A program made the translations under genes and the position numbers. The notes beneath the pieces were generated by a model. It saw only the letters and a program-made list of their open reading frames with translations, had not been told where the DNA came from and ran no database searches. A stretch of 27,286 nt of DNA, taken from NCBI GenBank assembly GCA_019243975.1, contig JAFATL010000570.1, forward strand, positions 1 to 27,286. Reading direction: 5' to 3'. The stretch comes from Actinomycetota bacterium. Lineage in GTDB: Bacteria; Actinomycetota; Acidimicrobiia; Acidimicrobiales; JAFATL01. Shown here piece by piece: positions 14,797 to 23,336 of the stretch; position 1 is the first letter of the stretch, and each line of letters starts with the position of its first letter.

Positions 14797-17537
14797 CGCG
14801 CCGCCTGCAGCCGGCCCAGGACGTACACCACCAGTGACGCGATCCCGCTGCCGACTCCGAGCAGCAGCAGCGCGGGCAAGACGAACCCCGCCACGTGGGA
14901 GAGGACGCCGAGCGTCTTGCCGATGACGGCGCCGATCACTCCGGGGTGTTGCCCGGGAGCCGCCGGCGGCGGCAACTCGATGGCGCTGGTGAGCGGAGCC
15001 GTGCCCAACTGGTGGATCGCGGCCAGCGGCGACGCGGGCAAACCGGTGGACACGGCATCGTCGGCTCCGGACGTTCCGGCTCCCGCAGAAGACCCATCCG
15101 ATCCGGCTCCGGCCAGCGCGGTCAGCACCGGGACATCCCCGCTCTGCGTGTCGACCGCGTCGGCCGCCGCGAGGGTGTACTTCGACAAGGCGCCCAGGTC
15201 GTTGCCGGCGGTCATCGGAAGATAACCGTCGGGCAAGGTGCCCACCACGGAACCAGGCGTTTGCCCGTCGCCCACAACGAACCGCAGGAGTTGCGCGTAG
15301 GCGTGTGCGTCCTCAGCCGGTAGGCCCGTCGTCGGTACCTGCGCGTAGACGACCATCGTTCCCGGATAGGCGGCCGCTCCCCCAGGAGCGGTACGCAACG
15401 CGTCGTAGGGGATCGGCCACGTCTGGTTCACCGGGTCGTTGGTGAGCAACGCGGCAGCCGCGTGCAGTGAGTCGTTCGTCGGGGCCACGAACGAGCGGCC
15501 GTCCGCCGACGTGAACGCCGTGGGCGCCGACGACGCGACCTGGGTCTGCAGCGACGCCACATCGAGCCCGTAGCGACGGGCGTCGGCCAGGGCGGTCACG
15601 CCCAGCATGAAGCGGAAGCCCGGCGTCTGCCTACCCACGGCCACCAGCTTCTCGCCGTCGCTCGTTCCCTCGGCCACCTGCTGACAGACCGTCTGTGAGT
15701 TGGCCAGGGCGAACTCGACGTCGAGGGCGATCGGCGCCAGGTGAGGCAGGGGCGCAGCCACGAGGGGCAGGAATGGAACGGGGTTGTGGAAGAGGCAGTC
15801 GTTCGTGTCGGACGCGTAGAGCTTGGGCGGTTGGAAGGAGTCGAGCAGGGGCCACGAGTCCTTCGGGAGGGCGATGCCGCGGTAGTTGGGGTTGACGACC
15901 ATGCCCCAGGGGTCGGCCGACCCATCCAGCCACGCCCGGGCTTCGGGGTCGGCGTTGATGTACGCGGTGAGCGCGTTCATGACGTCGGAGTCACTGGAGA
16001 GCGCCAGCAGGGTCGACGCGCTCTGCGACGCCGGTACCCCGTGAGCGATACCGGGATTGAGCGCCTGGAACTCGGGGTCCTGCGATATGTCGAGCGGGTT
16101 GTGACTGAGGGCGGCGTACTCCTGCTTGATGCCGTTGATGGCCGGATACGACTGGGTCAGCAGCTTGGCCAACAGACGTGGCGTGAGCTTGAGCGATGCC
16201 ACCCGATGCCCGGTGGCGTCGTCGACCGAGAAGGCGATGGCGAAGCCGGTGACCCCGACCGGGGCGCTCACCACTGGCTTGGAGAAGCCTCCGTCGGGAA
16301 CGTCGCTGGACAGCGCCGCTTCGATGCCCCCCGACTCGAGCAGGTTGCGCGCCTCGGGCTCGCCTGTCTGCACGTGCTTGACCGTGAACAGCTTCGGGTC
16401 GAGACAGAAGTGCGGAAGCCATTGGGTGGCGGCCTGCGTCATCAGCTCCGAGCCGTACAAGTCGACACCTGCCTTGGCACCGACGACGTCGCACGCGTTC
16501 GACGCCGGCGCGAATTGCAACGGCACGGTGATCCGGTTCCGCCAGTTCGAGCTCGACCACCACAGGGCTCCGCTCACGGCGAGGTCTTCACGCCCGGCCG
16601 GCACCACGACCTGCCCGGGCTTGAACTGGCCCGTGGCCTGGCACAGGTTGGCGGCGGTGGTCGCAGGGTCGCCCGGCGCCGGGCGATCTGCCGGCGGCAG
16701 GTCTGCGGCCGCGACGTCGCAGCTGATGCCCATCACCGGCACGATGACGAGTGAGCACGCCACCTGTTGGGAGCAACCGAGCGACGCATTGTTCTCCGCA
16801 GTCCACACGTCGAACTTGGCGCTCCCCGTACCGTCCGCATTGGTTACGCCATAGGTCGTGTTGCTCGGAAGCGAGAGACCGCCGACGTTGGCCGACTCCG
16901 GTGCCATCCCCGCACACCCGCCCGATCCGCCCGGGTACGTCTTGCCGGCCGGCGTGCGGAACGGCACCCAGTGCTCGACGGGCGCAGGCGTGAAGCACGC
17001 CTGCGGCCGGGTGTCGGGCGCGCCCACCAGTGCGGTGCGTTGCCCGGCCGGCGCGTAGCGGTCGACGCGGAAAGGCGGGAAGGCAGTGTTGAACGAGTCC
17101 TGATAGCGCTCCCGAGCGGCGGCCGTCCAGCACGTCGTCGGGTCGAGCCGCTGGTTGGACGGTGCATCGGCGCTGTCGGTGCCCCAGCACTCGAGGAGCA
17201 CGACCGGATACTCCTCTTCACTGGCTGCGGCGGAGTTCTGATCAGCCACCAAGCCGCCCGTGGGATGAGCACCGGACCACGACACGTCGATCTGCTGGAA
17301 GTTGCGCAGGTCCTTGGTCTGACTGACAGCCACCGAAACGTTGCGCGTGTCGACGGTCTGATCACCGCCGTTGACGAGGTGGATCCGGGTCGCGGTCACG
17401 TGACCCGTGAACGCGGAGCCGCTGTCGTCGGCGTTGGACGGGTAGCCCGACCAGGCGACGGCCGACAACGCCAGGCCCAACCCGACGAGCACGGGAACGA
17501 TGCGCTGGGCTCGGCCGCGGGGCAGCACGTGGCTCAT
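14793..17537 (-). CDS. Large secreted, C-terminally membrane-anchored PstS-like protein
   Basis: 914 residues. A signal peptide (about 1-36) and a C-terminal TM (about 880-907, ending GRLQAAR) place the bulk outside the cell. I see at least two parts. The N-terminal half has about ten cysteines and a beta-rich look (VDVSWSGAHPTG-type segments, FDVWTAENNASLGC, CSLVIVPVMGISCD). The second part (about 330-800) resembles phosphate-type binding proteins: GAKAGVDLYGSELM, VGVTGFAIAFSVDD, LLTQSYPAINGIKQEYAAL, then DISQDPEFQALNPGI. A Ser/Gly/Ala-rich linker (about 815-840) precedes the anchor. ATGA overlap with pstS upstream and GTGA overlap with the pseudosortase downstream show tight coupling. Binding-protein membership is likely; the ligand is unknown. 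Confidence 0.8.
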   Translation of the reverse strand: MSHVLPRGRAQRIVPVLVGLGLALSAVAWSGYPSNADDSGSAFTGHVTATRIHLVNGGDQTVDTRNVSVAVSQTKDLRNFQQIDVSWSGAHPTGGLVADQNSAAASEEEYPVVLLECWGTDSADAPSNQRLDPTTCWTAAARERYQDSFNTAFPPFRVDRYAPAGQRTALVGAPDTRPQACFTPAPVEHWVPFRTPAGKTYPGGSGGCAGMAPESANVGGLSLPSNTTYGVTNADGTGSAKFDVWTAENNASLGCSQQVACSLVIVPVMGISCDVAAADLPPADRPAPGDPATTAANLCQATGQFKPGQVVVPAGREDLAVSGALWWSSSNWRNRITVPLQFAPASNACDVVGAKAGVDLYGSELMTQAATQWLPHFCLDPKLFTVKHVQTGEPEARNLLESGGIEAALSSDVPDGGFSKPVVSAPVGVTGFAIAFSVDDATGHRVASLKLTPRLLAKLLTQSYPAINGIKQEYAALSHNPLDISQDPEFQALNPGIAHGVPASQSASTLLALSSDSDVMNALTAYINADPEARAWLDGSADPWGMVVNPNYRGIALPKDSWPLLDSFQPPKLYASDTNDCLFHNPVPFLPLVAAPLPHLAPIALDVEFALANSQTVCQQVAEGTSDGEKLVAVGRQTPGFRFMLGVTALADARRYGLDVASLQTQVASSAPTAFTSADGRSFVAPTNDSLHAAAALLTNDPVNQTWPIPYDALRTAPGGAAAYPGTMVVYAQVPTTGLPAEDAHAYAQLLRFVVGDGQTPGSVVGTLPDGYLPMTAGNDLGALSKYTLAAADAVDTQSGDVPVLTALAGAGSDGSSAGAGTSGADDAVSTGLPASPLAAIHQLGTAPLTSAIELPPPAAPGQHPGVIGAVIGKTLGVLSHVAGFVLPALLLLGVGSGIASLVVYVLGRLQAAR

Positions 17538-19174
17538 GCCTCCTCCCGCCGGCGTCGCAACAGCCGGGGCAGGACGGTCGGGGTGAGCACCACCGCCAGC
17601 AGCAGCAGGATCGACAGCGCGCCGAAGAGGTGCGTGGTGGCGCCGGCCAGAACGGGAACGATCCCGGCCGGTCGGTCGGCCGAGCCGGTGCGGCTGCCCA
17701 CGCCGGTGGTCGGCGCCACGGTGCCATCCGCCGCGGTCGGCAACGCCACCTCGTTCAGGGCGGACGTGCCCGTCGAGCCCACGCCGTTCGCGCCGGTGCC
17801 CGCGGCAGTGGCGCGAGCCGCCCCGCCTCCGCCGGTCGGGTTCGTACTGCTCTGACCGGCCGCGATGGCCGCGGTGAGCGCGTCACCCCGGCCGGCGGCC
17901 GCGTCGGCGCAGGGACCGGCACCGGAGGCGTCGCACGCCGGGGGCTGCGGCGCAACTTCGGCCAGGTAGTTCCGGTCGGGCTGACCGGCCACGAACGTCG
18001 GGTTGTGACACGTGGAGACGTCTCGCGACGTGAGGTCGACGTTGCCATCGGCGTCGTGCAACTTGCCGATCTGCTCGAAGCCGGCCTGCACCAGGTTGAT
18101 GGGAAGCGGCGAGTAGCCGATCGGCCCCATTTCCTTCTGGCCGTCGCAGATCGAGTAGTAGAGGAAGTCGGCCATGGTTTGGCGCTTGGCCGTCGTCATC
18201 TTCTGGTCGTCGGCCGCGGTCGGCACCACGAAGTACGAGTACGACGACAACGGGTAGGTGCGCGGGTCGCTGTACTTGTAGACCTGCGTCAGGTCCTGCA
18301 ACAGGTAGTCGGGCGAGGACTTGTCTTCGTTGATGATCGCTTGGGTCAGCGCCACCGCCACGTTGAATTGCGAGGGCAGCGTGAAGTAGCCCGCCGCGTT
18401 GCCGACCTTCGCGACCGGGTAGTTCTTGCCCAGCGCGTAGGAGTACTCGTCGTAACCGATAGCGCCGTTGGCCGCCGACGACGCAATGAAGTTCATCACC
18501 CCGTCGGAACCGCTCTGGGCGATGGCATTGCCCTTGCGCGGGTAGTACTCGGTGAGACCAGCGTGCCCCGCAAACGGGCGCCAGATGTCCGGGTACTGCT
18601 TGTCGAGGTAGTCGGTGAAGTGGGCGGAGGATCCCGAGCCCTCGGAGTGCACGACCGGGATGATCGGCAACGACGGGAGCGCACGGCCGTTGTTGTCGGC
18701 CGTGATGGCCGGGTCGCTCCAGTCGGTGACCTGGTTCGTGAAGATGAGCGCCAGCGTGCGCCCCGACAGGCGGAGGTTGCGCACCAACTGCCCGCGCACC
18801 CGTACCTGATAGGGGAACGACGTTCCGCCCGACACGATCGGCAGGTATGCGTAGTCGCGACCTTGGGCGGTATCGGCGTCGCCGGTGAGCGGGTCGGTGC
18901 CGCGGTAGCCGATCTCAGTGACCGCGAAGTCGCTGGTGCGGTACCCGAAGTCCTTCCTGCCCTGGGCGCTGCCGCTGGCGGTGAAGACGACCTGCAACCC
19001 GTTCGCCTGCACGTCGGCGATCCACTGGTTCATGGCGTTGGCGCTCCAGCTCGACCCCGACCCCTGGATGAGCGCATGGCTGGATGCGGCATGGGCAGAT
19101 CCGGCGGCCGCCGCACCGGTGCCGACGCACAGCCCCATGGCAACCGCCACCCGAACCAGCCTGCCGAGCTTCAC
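17534..19174 (-). CDS. pstS: PstS-type phosphate-binding protein with C-terminal membrane anchor
   Basis: 546 residues, about 150 longer than usual PstS. Signal peptide 1-29 (no lipobox), then a PstS domain: IQGSGSSWSANAMNQW, TSDFAVTEIGYRG (Asp82), LSGRTLALIFTNQVTDWSDPAI, VVHSEGSGSSAHFTDYL (176-190), GAIGYDEYSYAL and YPLSSYSYFVVP. After the domain come a Gly/Ala/Thr-rich linker (about 420-510), a TM (about 514-534) and a basic tail (RLLRRRREEA). In the phosphate loop the usual R-S-D-G-S-G-T is H176-S-E178-G-S-G-S, so an Arg and an Asp that touch phosphate in E. coli PstS are replaced. It overlaps pstA and the 914-residue gene by four bases each. Confidence 0.9.
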   Translation of the reverse strand: MKLGRLVRVAVAMGLCVGTGAAAAGSAHAASSHALIQGSGSSWSANAMNQWIADVQANGLQVVFTASGSAQGRKDFGYRTSDFAVTEIGYRGTDPLTGDADTAQGRDYAYLPIVSGGTSFPYQVRVRGQLVRNLRLSGRTLALIFTNQVTDWSDPAITADNNGRALPSLPIIPVVHSEGSGSSAHFTDYLDKQYPDIWRPFAGHAGLTEYYPRKGNAIAQSGSDGVMNFIASSAANGAIGYDEYSYALGKNYPVAKVGNAAGYFTLPSQFNVAVALTQAIINEDKSSPDYLLQDLTQVYKYSDPRTYPLSSYSYFVVPTAADDQKMTTAKRQTMADFLYYSICDGQKEMGPIGYSPLPINLVQAGFEQIGKLHDADGNVDLTSRDVSTCHNPTFVAGQPDRNYLAEVAPQPPACDASGAGPCADAAAGRGDALTAAIAAGQSSTNPTGGGGAARATAAGTGANGVGSTGTSALNEVALPTAADGTVAPTTGVGSRTGSADRPAGIVPVLAGATTHLFGALSILLLLAVVLTPTVLPRLLRRRREEA

Positions 19175-20223
19175 CGAGCCACCTGCCGGTTGCGGGCGGC
19201 GAAACGGGCCGCCGCAAAGAGGGCGAGCACGAGGACGACGAGGAGAGCGGCGGCGCCGTAGCCGCGGGCGATGTACTGCGGCTCACCGCTGCGGACCGAG
19301 GCGAAGATGAACAGCGGCAACGAGTTCATCGGGTTGTGGAAGGGGTTCTTGTTGAAGAACGTCGAGGCACCCGACACGATCAGCAGGGGCGCCGTCTCGC
19401 CGGCGATACGCGCCACCCCGAGGATGAGCGAAGTCGCCAGTCCGGGGCGAGCCGTCGGCAGCACGACACCCCGCACCGTCCGCCAGTGCGACGCGCCCAG
19501 GGCCAGGCCTGCCTCGCGCAACCCGTCGGGCACCAGCTTGAGGACCACCTCCGCCGAGCGGGCCACGACCGGCGTCATCGTCACCGCCAGGGCCAACGAG
19601 ACGGCAAACCCGTCGCGCTCCCAGTGAAAGCCGATGATCAGCACGGTGTAGACGAACAGACCTGCCAGCACGTCGGGCAGCGCCGTCATGGCTTCGATCA
19701 CCGTGCGCACAACGTTCGTCAGGCGGCCGCCCACCTCGGTCATGTACACGGCTGTGGCGATGCCAAGCGGCAGGGCGATGAGGACGGCGATGCCGATCTC
19801 GATCCCTGATCCGATGACGGCGTGCAGCACCCCGCCCTGACTCAGCGGCGACGTCGGCCGCACGCCCGACATGTCGTCGACGTAGAAGTTGAGGTGGTGC
19901 AGGGCGGGCCAGCCCCGCACAAAGACGAACCCGATCGTCACCACCAGAGCCGCCCCCACCAGGGCGGCCCCGCCGGTCACGACCGCAGCGACGAGGCGGT
20001 CGGCCACCACGGTGCCCGGGTTGGAGAAGGCGCTCAACGCCACGTAGACGCCGAGGAACGCCAGGTACCACGCCACCGCAAAACCAATGGCGCCGCTGGT
20101 CGGCAGCACCCGCAGGTACAGCAGCCACGTCAGTGCGAGGGAACCGACGCCGGCGCCGACCACCGAGGCCACATCGTCGAGGTGGCGGGTGGAGATGCGC
20201 CGGGGGACGTCGACGTCGATCAC
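19171..20223 (-). CDS. pstA: Phosphate ABC transporter permease PstA
   Basis: 350 residues from a GTG at 20223. There are two to three extra N-terminal TM helices (about 22-110), as often in actinobacterial PstA, then the ABC permease domain with GSGIEIGIAVLIALPLGIATAVYMTE, ALPDVLAGLFVYTVLI and the EAA loop LREAGLALGASHWRTVRGVVLP (about 235-256). The order after the EAA loop, GLATSLILGVARIAGETAPLL, is a strong PstA signature. With PstC it forms the inner-membrane channel for phosphate, powered by PstB. It starts one base after pstC and its stop overlaps the pstS start. Confidence 0.95.
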   Translation of the reverse strand: MIDVDVPRRISTRHLDDVASVVGAGVGSLALTWLLYLRVLPTSGAIGFAVAWYLAFLGVYVALSAFSNPGTVVADRLVAAVVTGGAALVGAALVVTIGFVFVRGWPALHHLNFYVDDMSGVRPTSPLSQGGVLHAVIGSGIEIGIAVLIALPLGIATAVYMTEVGGRLTNVVRTVIEAMTALPDVLAGLFVYTVLIIGFHWERDGFAVSLALAVTMTPVVARSAEVVLKLVPDGLREAGLALGASHWRTVRGVVLPTARPGLATSLILGVARIAGETAPLLIVSGASTFFNKNPFHNPMNSLPLFIFASVRSGEPQYIARGYGAAALLVVLVLALFAAARFAARNRQVAR

Positions 20224-20224
20224 G

Positions 20225-21226
20225 TCAGAGCTCCGCCCCTGCGCCGCTGCGGCTGCGGTTCACGAACACGGCCGCGACCGTGTTGACCCCCAGGGTCATG
20301 AGGAAGAGAACGAAGCCGGCAGCCAACAGCGCCGACAGCTGCGAGGTGGTCGCCTCGCCAAAGCGCCCGGCGATGAGAGCTGAGGTCGTCATCGTGCCGA
20401 CCGTCAGCACGTGGAACTTGATCTCGAACGCCGGCGAGATGATGAGCAGGACGGCGATCGTCTCGCCCAGGGCCCGGCCCAGAGCGAGCATCGTGCCGCC
20501 GATGATCCCGCGCCGCCCGAACGGCAACACGACGGTGCGGATCACCCCCAACCGGGTGGCGCCGAGAGCGGATGCAGCCTCTCGCTCGCCGAGCGGCGTC
20601 TCGGCGAACACGCCGCGCATGATTGCGCACGCCAGCGGGATCACCATCAGCGACACCGCAATGCCGGCGATGAACGCCGAAGCCGTGTACTTCGAGGGCG
20701 CCCACGCCGCCGCGTTGGGATCGGTGTCGACGCGGAAGATCGGCACCCAGGAGAAGTACTGGCTCAGCCAGCGGGCGATGTAAATCGCGTGGGGCTGCAG
20801 GAAGGCGAAACCCAGCAGCCCGTAGATGATGCTGGGCACGGCCGCCATCAAATCGACGAGGGCGACCAGGCCGGCCCGGATGCGCGCCGGCGCGTACTCA
20901 CTTATGTACAGCGCGGTAGCGAGTGCCAGGGGGAACCCGATCGCGAGGGCGATGACGGCCACCTCGACCGTGCCGACGAGCACGGCGGCGAGGCCGATGA
21001 TGTCGCGCTCGGGCAGCCACCGGCTCTCGGTGAAGAAATGGAGGCCGTAGCGGTGCAGCGTCGGGAGACCCTGGTAGCCGAGGAACAGGCCAATGGCGAG
21101 GATGAGGGCGAGCACGGCCATGCCCACGCCTCGGGCGCCGTGATGGAAGACGCGATCGGCCTTCGTCAGGCCCGGGTCGACGACGCGAGGCTCGTCGAAC
21201 GCAGGCGAGGGCAACACATGGGCCAT
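20225..21226 (-). CDS. pstC: Phosphate ABC transporter permease PstC
   Basis: 333 residues with about six to seven TM helices. Recognisable blocks: GTVEVAVIALAIGFPLALATALYISEYAP, DLMAAVPSIIYGLLGF, EAA loop EREAASALGATRLGVIRTVVLP (about 214-235) and ALGRALGETIAVLLI. These are characteristic of PstC. A short cytoplasmic N-terminus (about 1-32) precedes TM1. It sits 19 bases after pstB and one base before pstA. PstC and PstA form the heterodimeric channel through which PstS-bound phosphate enters the cell. Confidence 0.95.
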   Translation of the reverse strand: MAHVLPSPAFDEPRVVDPGLTKADRVFHHGARGVGMAVLALILAIGLFLGYQGLPTLHRYGLHFFTESRWLPERDIIGLAAVLVGTVEVAVIALAIGFPLALATALYISEYAPARIRAGLVALVDLMAAVPSIIYGLLGFAFLQPHAIYIARWLSQYFSWVPIFRVDTDPNAAAWAPSKYTASAFIAGIAVSLMVIPLACAIMRGVFAETPLGEREAASALGATRLGVIRTVVLPFGRRGIIGGTMLALGRALGETIAVLLIISPAFEIKFHVLTVGTMTTSALIAGRFGEATTSQLSALLAAGFVLFLMTLGVNTVAAVFVNRSRSGAGAEL

Positions 21227-21245
21227 GACGCGTGGGTCTTCGCGC

Positions 21246-22079
21246 TCAGCCGAATCGGCCGTGGACGTAGTCGGACGTCCGCTGGTCTTGAGGCTGCTCG
21301 AACACCTGCCGCGTCGAGCCCATCTCGACGACCACCCCGGGCTCGCCCTCGGCGGCGAGGAAGAACGCGCACTGCTGCGACACGCGCACGGCCTGCTGCA
21401 TGTTGTGGGTAACGATCACCACGGTCATGTCGTGGGCCAGCTCGCCGATCGTCCGCTCGATGTGGCGGGTCGAGGTGGGGTCGAGCGCGGAGCACGGCTC
21501 GTCCATGAGCAGCACGTCCGGATCGACGGCCAACGAACGGGCGATGCACAAGCGCTGCTGCTGACCGCCCGAGAGCGCCCCGCCCGGCCGGTCGAGCCGG
21601 TTCTTCACCTCGTCCCACAGGCCCGCACGGCGCAGGCTTCGCTCGGCGATCTCGGCCCGCTCCCCGCGACTGACGCGCTGGCCCGTGAGCTTGAGCCCGG
21701 CGGTGACGTTGTCGGCGATCGACATGGCGGGGAACGGGTTCGGCTTCTGGAACACCATGCCGATGCGCCGACGCGTCTCGGTGACGCGCTGACTTCCGTC
21801 GTAGACGTCATGCCCGTCGAGCAGGACCTCACCGGCCATCTTCGCCATCGGCGTCGACTCGTGCATGCGATTGAGGATGCGGAGGAACGTCGACTTGCCG
21901 CACCCCGATGGCCCGATGAGCGCAGTGACGCTGGCGTTCGGCATCGACATCGACACCCGCTCGAGCACTTTGTGGGTGCCGAACCACGCCGAGACGTTGC
22001 GCGTCTCGAGATGGGCCGCCGTGCCTGCGGGCGCGACGGCGGGCGGCGCCGGTTCGGCGAGAACGGAGGTCGCGGTCAT
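21246..22079 (-). CDS. pstB: Phosphate ABC transporter ATP-binding protein PstB
   Basis: 277 residues from the ATG at 22079, which overlaps the previous stop by four bases; the frame runs further upstream but only as a shadow of the LPRTG gene. All ABC motifs are intact: Walker A GPSGCGKST (56-64), Q-loop FQKPNPFP (110-117), signature LSGGQQQRLCIAR (169-181), Walker B VLLMDEPCSALDP (189-201) and H-loop VTHNMQQA. The combination PNPFP, LCIAR and DEPCSALDP identifies PstB specifically. It hydrolyses ATP to drive phosphate import. No phoU gene is found in the window. Confidence 0.96.
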   Translation of the reverse strand: MTATSVLAEPAPPAVAPAGTAAHLETRNVSAWFGTHKVLERVSMSMPNASVTALIGPSGCGKSTFLRILNRMHESTPMAKMAGEVLLDGHDVYDGSQRVTETRRRIGMVFQKPNPFPAMSIADNVTAGLKLTGQRVSRGERAEIAERSLRRAGLWDEVKNRLDRPGGALSGGQQQRLCIARSLAVDPDVLLMDEPCSALDPTSTRHIERTIGELAHDMTVVIVTHNMQQAVRVSQQCAFFLAAEGEPGVVVEMGSTRQVFEQPQDQRTSDYVHGRFG

Positions 22080-23329
22080 ACCCGGTGCCGCCAGGCCGGG
22101 ACCCGCCGCCGGGCCCAGCCGACGACCGCCGCGCCCAACAGGAACACGCCCAGGCCTGCGCCCGCGGTGCCGAGGATCTGGCGACCCGTTCGGGGCAGGG
22201 CGCCCGACCCCGACGAGGATGACGACCCCGACGTGCCGCCCGTTGACGATGCCGCCACGGTGAACGGGTACGACGCGACGCGACTGGCACCGGTGAGGGT
22301 GATGGTGTGGGCACCGGCGTCGAGGCTCGTCGGCAGGGTGATCGACGCCGTCACCTTCCCCGCCGCGTCGGCCGTGACCGAACCCAGGCTTACGGTCGCC
22401 GAGTGGGCCGCCACGGCGACCGACTCGTTGGGCGTGAATCCGGATGCCGTGACCGTGATCTTTTGGCCCGGCGTCAGGGTGGTGTTCGCCGCCAGCGGGC
22501 TGCCGGATGCGTCGGTGGCGGTCGCGGTGGTGGTCGTGGTGGTGGTGGTGGTCGACCCGCCCACCGCCGTTGTGGTCGTGGTGGACCCTCCCGCCACCGT
22601 CGTCGTGGTAGAGCCGCCGGCCACGGTGGTGCTCGTGGAACCGCCGGACGCAGTGGTGGTGGTCGAACCGCCCGCCACGGTCGTCGGCGTCGTGGTCGGT
22701 GGCGTACTGCCGGGCGCCGGATACACCTGCGTCCACGTGGATCCCGTGATCTGGATGACGGTTTCGAAGTACTGCGAGCCCGGCGCCTGGCCCGGTCCCG
22801 ACGTCTTCAGGCGCAGCTGGTACAGCCCCTGATAGGGGTCACCGCTGGGCGCCGTATTGGGGAAGTCGCCTTGCAACTGCGCCAACGTCTCGTCCGACGA
22901 AGTCAAGCTCACCAGCGGCAGCGGCGAGCTCTTCAGGGCCGCGGGCGCGTTCGAGTTCGGATAGGTCGTCGAGCCCGACATCTGCTCGCTCGACCACGCC
23001 CCGCTGGGCTGCCCGCTCTTGGGCAGCGCGCCGAAGAGCGTGGCCTTGTTGTCGCCCGAACGGCCCGCCCCGCTGGCCTGCGCGAAGGCGGCGAAGGGAG
23101 CGTCACCCACGTTGCCGGTTGTGACGGCTGCGCCACTGGCGTTGTAGAAGGTGAGGAAGCCGCTCGAGTTGGGATCGGGCTCGAACGGCGGCGCCGATGC
23201 CGCGCCCGCGGGGCCGATGTCCGACAGCGTGGCCACCGCGCCGGCGACCAGCAGGCCCACCGCCAGCGCCAGGCGCACGGCCGTGCCGGTCCGGCGCCAG
23301 CGGGTCTTCGTCGGAATGGAGTTCGTCAT
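22076..23329 (-). CDS. Secreted surface protein with LPRTG cell-wall sorting signal
   Basis: 417 residues from the ATG at 23329. Signal peptide (about 1-45); an N-terminal domain (57-202) homologous to that of the 275-residue neighbour; a Thr-rich linker with repeated AGGSTTTT units (about 209-272); an Ig-like domain (about 283-358, LTPGQKITVTASGFTPNESV to YPFTVAA); a Ser/Gly stretch; and a classic sorting signal: LPRTG (378-382, bases 22184-22198), hydrophobic helix, and basic tail WARRRVPAWRHRV. It should be covalently attached to the wall by a sortase, yet the only sortase-like gene in this operon has lost its catalytic residues. It follows the 275-residue gene by seven bases and overlaps pstB by four. 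The role of the N-terminal domain is unknown. Confidence 0.88.
   Translation of the reverse strand: MTNSIPTKTRWRRTGTAVRLALAVGLLVAGAVATLSDIGPAGAASAPPFEPDPNSSGFLTFYNASGAAVTTGNVGDAPFAAFAQASGAGRSGDNKATLFGALPKSGQPSGAWSSEQMSGSTTYPNSNAPAALKSSPLPLVSLTSSDETLAQLQGDFPNTAPSGDPYQGLYQLRLKTSGPGQAPGSQYFETVIQITGSTWTQVYPAPGSTPPTTTPTTVAGGSTTTTASGGSTSTTVAGGSTTTTVAGGSTTTTTAVGGSTTTTTTTTTATATDASGSPLAANTTLTPGQKITVTASGFTPNESVAVAAHSATVSLGSVTADAAGKVTASITLPTSLDAGAHTITLTGASRVASYPFTVAASSTGGTSGSSSSSGSGALPRTGRQILGTAGAGLGVFLLGAAVVGWARRRVPAWRHRV
22514..22705 (-). repeat. Thr/Gly-Gly-Ser low-complexity coding repeat
   Basis: This stretch encodes residues 209-272 of the LPRTG protein, with about five imperfect copies of GGSTTTT plus a final run of nine Thr. 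It is a likely extended, possibly glycosylated wall-spanning linker, and prone to slippage. Confidence 0.8.
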
Positions 23330-23336
23330 GCCAGTC

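Noticed and set aside
17630..19261. Plus-strand open frame of 543 codons opposite pstS
   Set aside because: Arg/Val/Gly-rich shadow of a securely identified gene; no motifs.
22530..22690. Possible CRISPR or tandem DNA repeat
   Set aside because: The short GTGGTG-type repeats are the reverse complement of Thr codons inside an intact gene; there are no spacers of constant length.
21225..22832. Plus-strand open frame of 535 codons opposite pstB and the LPRTG gene
   Set aside because: It spans two real genes on the other strand, and its Val-rich part is merely the complement of the Thr repeat.
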